Shown here in pieces: positions 6,876 to 9,681 of a stretch of 9,681 bases of DNA. A program made the position numbers and the translations under genes. The notes beneath the pieces were generated by a model. That model was not told the origin of the DNA, made no database searches, and saw only the letters and a program-made list of their open reading frames with translations. The stretch is from Anaerolineales bacterium UBA6663. GTDB lineage: Bacteria > Chloroflexota > Anaerolineae > Anaerolineales > UBA6663. The first letter of the stretch is position 1. Each line of letters opens with the position of its first letter. The stretch lies in contig DKKP01000189.1 in the NCBI GenBank assembly GCA_002455335.1, positions 1 to 9,681 of the forward strand. Reading direction: 5' to 3'.

Positions 6876-7433
6876 ATGATCAAAGAAGCGCTGCACGACG
6901 CCGAAGAGCGCATGAAGGGCGCGCTGACGGCTCTCGAACAAAATCTTGCCACGATCCGCACCGGGCGGGCTTCGCCGGCCCTGGTCGAGCGGATCCAGGT
7001 CGAATACTACGGCTCCGATACGGCCCTGATGCAATTGGCCACGATCTCGGTGCCTGAGCCGCGACAGTTGCTGATCAAGCCCTTCGATGGCACGACGCTA
7101 AAGAGCATCGAGCGCGCGATCCAGGGCTCCGACCTGGGGCTGACCCCGAACAACGACGGCAAGGTGATCCGTCTCAATCTGCCCCCTCTGACCGAGGAGC
7201 GGCGCCGCGACCTGGCCAAGGTCGTGCACAGTCGCCTTGAGGAGTCGCGGGTGGCTGTGCGCAACGTCCGCCGCGCCACCCATGACGATATGCGAGAGTT
7301 CGAAAAGGAGAAGCTGATCTCCGAGGACGAACTCAAGCGCGGTGAGCAGGATCTGCAGAAGCTGACCGACAAGTACATTGCGCGGATCGAGGAGATCGGG
7401 CAGCGCAAGGATGCCGAGATCAAGGAGATCTAG
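6876..7433 (+). CDS. frr: Ribosome recycling factor
   Basis: Ribosome recycling factor, 185 aa, the normal length. With EF-G it splits the post-termination ribosome after a stop codon. The family pattern is clear: a long N-terminal helix ending in [13 protein letters not shown] (24-36), domain II with the [18 protein letters not shown] stretch (54-71), the [23 protein letters not shown] region (88-110), and two C-terminal helices rich in Lys, Arg and Glu (about 107-185) that complete the three-helix bundle. The ATG at 6876 is fixed by homology at the N-terminus, but no Shine-Dalgarno is visible. It is separated from pyrH by 230 bp containing the inverted repeat, and from uppS by 33 bp. AGGCC (7432-7436) and GGCCT (7440-7444) form a small hairpin overlapping its stop. 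Confidence 0.97.
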   Translation: MIKEALHDAEERMKGALTALEQNLATIRTGRASPALVERIQVEYYGSDTALMQLATISVPEPRQLLIKPFDGTTLKSIERAIQGSDLGLTPNNDGKVIRLNLPPLTEERRRDLAKVVHSRLEESRVAVRNVRRATHDDMREFEKEKLISEDELKRGEQDLQKLTDKYIARIEEIGQRKDAEIKEI

Positions 7434-7466
7434 GCCTCCGGCCTCACGCCGCCAGCCGCTGCACCC

Positions 7467-8216
7467 ATGAGCACACCGACGACCCAGCCCGAAGCCGCCG
7501 CGCAGCTTGCCCTGGCCAAAGTACCGCGCCACATCGGCCTGATTATGGATGGCAACGGGCGCTGGGCCAAGCGCCGTGGGCTGCCGCGCGCCGCAGGACA
7601 CAAAGCCGGGGTCGAGAACCTGCGGCGCATCATCCGCGCTTGTGTCGAGTTGGGCATCCCGCACCTGACGATTTACGCTTTCAGCACAGAGAACTGGGCG
7701 CGACCGGTCGATGAAGTCAAGGGCCTGCTCTTCCTGCTCGATCAGGTGCTCGACAACGAACTCCAGGAGTTGCACCGCGAGGGCGTGCAGATCCGGCACA
7801 TCGGTCGGGCCGACGGCCTGGCCGACTCGACGCGGCGCAAACTCGAAGCCGCCGTGGCCCTCACCCGCAACAACACCCGTCTCGTGCTCAACGTCGGCTT
7901 CAACTATGGAGGCCGGGCCGAGATCGTCAACGCGATCAAGCAGATGCTGGCCGACGGGATCACGGCGGACAACGTCAGCGAAGAGTTGATTGACCGTTAC
8001 ATGTACACGGCCGGGCAACCCGACCCAGACCTGATCATCCGAACCGCCGGCGAGATGCGCGTCTCGAATTTCCTGCTCTGGCAGGGCGCTTATTCAGAGT
8101 ACTATGCCGCCGACGTGTATTGGCCTGATTTTGACAAGAACGAGTTGCTCAAGGCACTCGAACACTTCAACCATCGCGAGCGGCGTTTCGGGAAGACCTC
8201 CGAGCAACTCGTTTAG
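7467..8216 (+). CDS. uppS: Isoprenyl transferase / undecaprenyl diphosphate synthase
   Basis: A 249-aa cis-prenyltransferase. It condenses isopentenyl diphosphate onto farnesyl diphosphate in cis to make the C55 lipid carrier used for peptidoglycan and other cell-surface polymers. The catalytic block is [13 protein letters not shown] (26-38) with Asp28 as magnesium ligand. Other motifs are GHKAG (44-48), [11 protein letters not shown] (70-80), NVGFNYGGR (142-150), [19 protein letters not shown] (188-206) with the IPP-binding arginines Arg192 and Arg198, and YWPDF (218-222). The canonical RTSGE is RTAGE here, a mild variation. The chain length of the product is assumed from the family. No ribosome binding site precedes the ATG at 7467, so translation may couple to frr 33 bp upstream. 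It is followed by two hairpins and cdsA, a standard pairing. Confidence 0.96.
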   Translation: MSTPTTQPEAAAQLALAKVPRHIGLIMDGNGRWAKRRGLPRAAGHKAGVENLRRIIRACVELGIPHLTIYAFSTENWARPVDEVKGLLFLLDQVLDNELQELHREGVQIRHIGRADGLADSTRRKLEAAVALTRNNTRLVLNVGFNYGGRAEIVNAIKQMLADGITADNVSEELIDRYMYTAGQPDPDLIIRTAGEMRVSNFLLWQGAYSEYYAADVYWPDFDKNELLKALEHFNHRERRFGKTSEQLV

Positions 8217-8221
8217 CCTGT

Positions 8222-8283
8222 GGGTCGTGTTATTCGACCCGATTCGCTCTTACCCGGGCTGGACGCCGATCTGCCCGGGTAAG
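8222..8283 (+). other. Two hairpins between uppS and cdsA
   Basis: GGGTCG (8222-8227) pairs with CGACCC (8235-8240) across 7 nt. CTTACCCGGG (8249-8258) pairs perfectly with CCCGGGTAAG (8274-8283), and C8259 with G8273 adds an eleventh pair. No U-tract follows, so a normal terminator is unlikely. They could protect or process the mRNA, attenuate cdsA, or bind a regulator as DNA. Confidence 0.5.
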
Positions 8284-8306
8284 CCTGTGTTTTGCGACGC
8301 CCTTCC

Positions 8307-9131
8307 ATGTTGATCGACCGCCTCGCCATGTCGTTCGTCATGGTGCCGGCCGCCGTCTGGGCCCTGGCCCTGGGTGGGCCGGCCTTCACGCTCGCCATCG
8401 CTGTCACCCTCGGGTTGGCGGCGCGAGAGTACGCGCGTTTCTTTCAAGCCAATGGCGGCCGACCCGCCGGCCAACTGCTGATCCTCGGCGTCGTGGTCCT
8501 CGTCTTCAATCGGTATTTCCTCTGGGTAGGATCCGAAGTCGTCCTCAGCGGCCTCGTCATGATCGCGCTGCTCTGGCATCTTGTCGACTTCGAGCGCGGC
8601 GCGACAGGCTCAGGCACCGACTTCGTCGCCACGCTGGGGGGGCTGCTGTACGTCGGCTGGCTGGGCGGCTACGCGATCGACCTGCGGCATCATGGCCCAG
8701 ATGGGCTGTGGTGGGCCGCCGTGGTCTTCGGCGCGGTCTGGCTCGCCGACACAGGCGCGTACTTCGCCGGCCGGGCTTTTGGGCGTCATGCCCTGGCGCC
8801 ACGGCTGAGCCCCAAGAAGACCTGGGAAGGCCTGGCCGGCGGCGTGTTGCTCGCGGCCCTGGCTGGCGGCGCCATGGGCGCGTTGTGGGCGATGGCTGCG
8901 ACGCCGGGCAGCCTGATGGGCTGGGGCACTGGTCTGTTTCTCGGCGCCCTGGGTGGGATCGCCGGCCCCGCGGGCGATCTTGGGATCTCGATGCTCAAAC
9001 GCCAAACGGGGCTCAAGGACGCCGGGCACCTGCTCGCCGGCCACGGCGGCGTCCTCGACCGGATCGACTCATGGCTGATCGGTGTACCGATCGGCTACTT
9101 TGCGATCGTGTTGTTGGAGCATCTGCTGTAA
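8307..9131 (+). CDS. cdsA: Phosphatidate cytidylyltransferase (CDP-diacylglycerol synthase)
   Basis: A 274-aa integral membrane enzyme that makes CDP-diacylglycerol from phosphatidic acid and CTP, the branch point for anionic and zwitterionic phospholipids. Multiple hydrophobic segments run through the protein. Conserved blocks are [16 protein letters not shown] (146-161), SPKKTWEG (168-175), and the family signature from Ser228 to Asp254, with Lys231-Arg232, Lys237-Asp238, His246-Gly-Gly and Asp251-Arg252-x-Asp254. In that signature Ala244 takes the place usually held by Pro (LPGHGG in most members), a conservative change next to the catalytic region. The ATG at 8307 is preferred over an in-frame TTG at 8292. 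Neither has a Shine-Dalgarno, so the start is less certain than the gene. It lies 90 bp after uppS and 29 bp before glpX. Confidence 0.95.
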   Translation: MLIDRLAMSFVMVPAAVWALALGGPAFTLAIAVTLGLAAREYARFFQANGGRPAGQLLILGVVVLVFNRYFLWVGSEVVLSGLVMIALLWHLVDFERGATGSGTDFVATLGGLLYVGWLGGYAIDLRHHGPDGLWWAAVVFGAVWLADTGAYFAGRAFGRHALAPRLSPKKTWEGLAGGVLLAALAGGAMGALWAMAATPGSLMGWGTGLFLGALGGIAGPAGDLGISMLKRQTGLKDAGHLLAGHGGVLDRIDSWLIGVPIGYFAIVLLEHLL

Positions 9132-9160
9132 AGGTCTTTCGACCGCCCAAGGAGTGTGCC

Positions 9161-9681
9161 ATGACCGAAAAACCCGAACGAAACATCGCTCTCGAACTGG
9201 TCCGAGTGACCGAGGCAGCCGCAATGGCTGCCGCGCGTTTCATGGGGCGCGGCGACAAGATCGGCGGCGACGGCGCCGCTGTCGACGCGATGCGGCTTGT
9301 GCTGAACTCGGTCGAGATGGACGGCATCATCGTGATCGGCGAGGGCGAGAAGGACGACGCGCCGATGCTCTACAACGGCGAGGTGCTCGGCACAGGCCGC
9401 GGCCCCAAGGTCGATATCGCCGTGGACCCGATCGATGGCACCCGGCTGCTGGCGCTCGGCCGCTCGAACGCCTTGGCGACCGTGGCGCTCTCCGATCGCG
9501 GCACGATGTTCAACCCGGGGCCGATCTTCTACATGGACAAGATCGCTGTCGGCCCCGAGGCACGCGGCGCGATCGATATCGAGGTCTCGCCGCTGGTCAA
9601 CCTGCGCTCGATCGCGCGCTCGCTGGGCAAAGACATCCGCGACCTGACCGTCGTGGTGCTCGACCGGCCGCGCCACGAGAA
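9161..9681 (+). CDS. glpX: Class II fructose-1,6-bisphosphatase (partial, cut by window end)
   Basis: The first 173 residues of a GlpX-type fructose-1,6-bisphosphatase, which removes the C1 phosphate of fructose-1,6-bisphosphate in gluconeogenesis (in some lineages also sedoheptulose-1,7-bisphosphate). By alignment from memory with E. coli GlpX, metal ligands Asp33, Glu57 and Asp85 correspond to Asp37, Glu61 ([12 protein letters not shown]) and Asp89. Glu88 corresponds to Asp92, so the motif reads DPIDGT and not DPIEGT. The N-terminal block [21 protein letters not shown] (15-35) is typical. The ATG at 9161 has a clear AAGGAG (9149-9154) 6 nt upstream. The gene runs off the window with no frameshift so far. 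The 29-bp spacing after cdsA suggests co-transcription. The substitution is conservative and matches the general lithium-sensitive phosphatase motif, so activity is likely. Confidence 0.93.
   Translation, partial: MTEKPERNIALELVRVTEAAAMAAARFMGRGDKIGGDGAAVDAMRLVLNSVEMDGIIVIGEGEKDDAPMLYNGEVLGTGRGPKVDIAVDPIDGTRLLALGRSNALATVALSDRGTMFNPGPIFYMDKIAVGPEARGAIDIEVSPLVNLRSIARSLGKDIRDLTVVVLDRPRHE

Noticed and set aside
7098..8018. Long minus-strand open frame opposite frr and uppS (306 codons)
   Set aside because: Spans two conserved genes in antisense; composition typical of a shadow frame and no motif.

Overview
This is a GC-rich bacterial chromosome segment. I infer a member of the Chloroflexota, probably Anaerolineae-like. 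The reasons are the two lipoproteins with short signal peptides (one with a Pro/Thr/Ser-rich linker), the mix of Shine-Dalgarno and apparently leaderless genes, and the intergenic tracts of degenerate 7-8 nt repeats. No sequence search was possible, so the phylum is a judgement and not a measurement. I see no mobile element, prophage, CRISPR array, tRNA or rRNA.

Left part (1-4013), accessory and mostly on the minus strand. A lipoprotein with a repetitive beta 'toast-rack'-type domain (30-890, minus) diverges from a second lipoprotein with a linker and a two-cysteine C-terminal domain (1134-1718, plus). The second gene runs tail to tail into three minus-strand genes. In transcription order these are an unrecognised 185-aa protein (3456-4013), a Tat-exported YkuE-like metallophosphoesterase (2487-3365) and a small double-membrane-span protein with an extracytoplasmic sensor-like domain (1728-2294). 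None of the three has a convincing ribosome binding site. Each has a TANNNT hexamer exactly 6 nt before its ATG, which is the layout of leaderless transcripts.

Right part (4014-9681), the conserved plus-strand translation and envelope cluster: rpsB (S2), tsf (EF-Ts), pyrH (UMP kinase), frr (ribosome recycling factor), uppS (undecaprenyl diphosphate synthase), cdsA (CDP-diacylglycerol synthase), then glpX (class II fructose-1,6-bisphosphatase, cut by the window end). A good sigma70-type extended -10 promoter precedes a structured leader upstream of rpsB. A strong intrinsic terminator after tsf separates rpsB-tsf from pyrH and later genes. The cluster links protein synthesis (S2, EF-Ts, RRF), nucleotide supply (UMP kinase), the lipid carrier for peptidoglycan (UppS) and phospholipid precursor synthesis (CdsA). 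glpX belongs to gluconeogenesis and is a less usual neighbour.

The core genes are ordinary. The unusual material lies between genes: a palindrome made of octamer-phased repeats before tsf, a roughly 130-bp imperfect inverted repeat between pyrH and frr, a 60-bp inverted repeat in the divergent region before rpsB, a heptamer tract at the window start, and paired hairpins between uppS and cdsA. I found no complete new multi-gene system. The best leads are the leaderless promoter set and this group of short-period palindromic intergenic elements.
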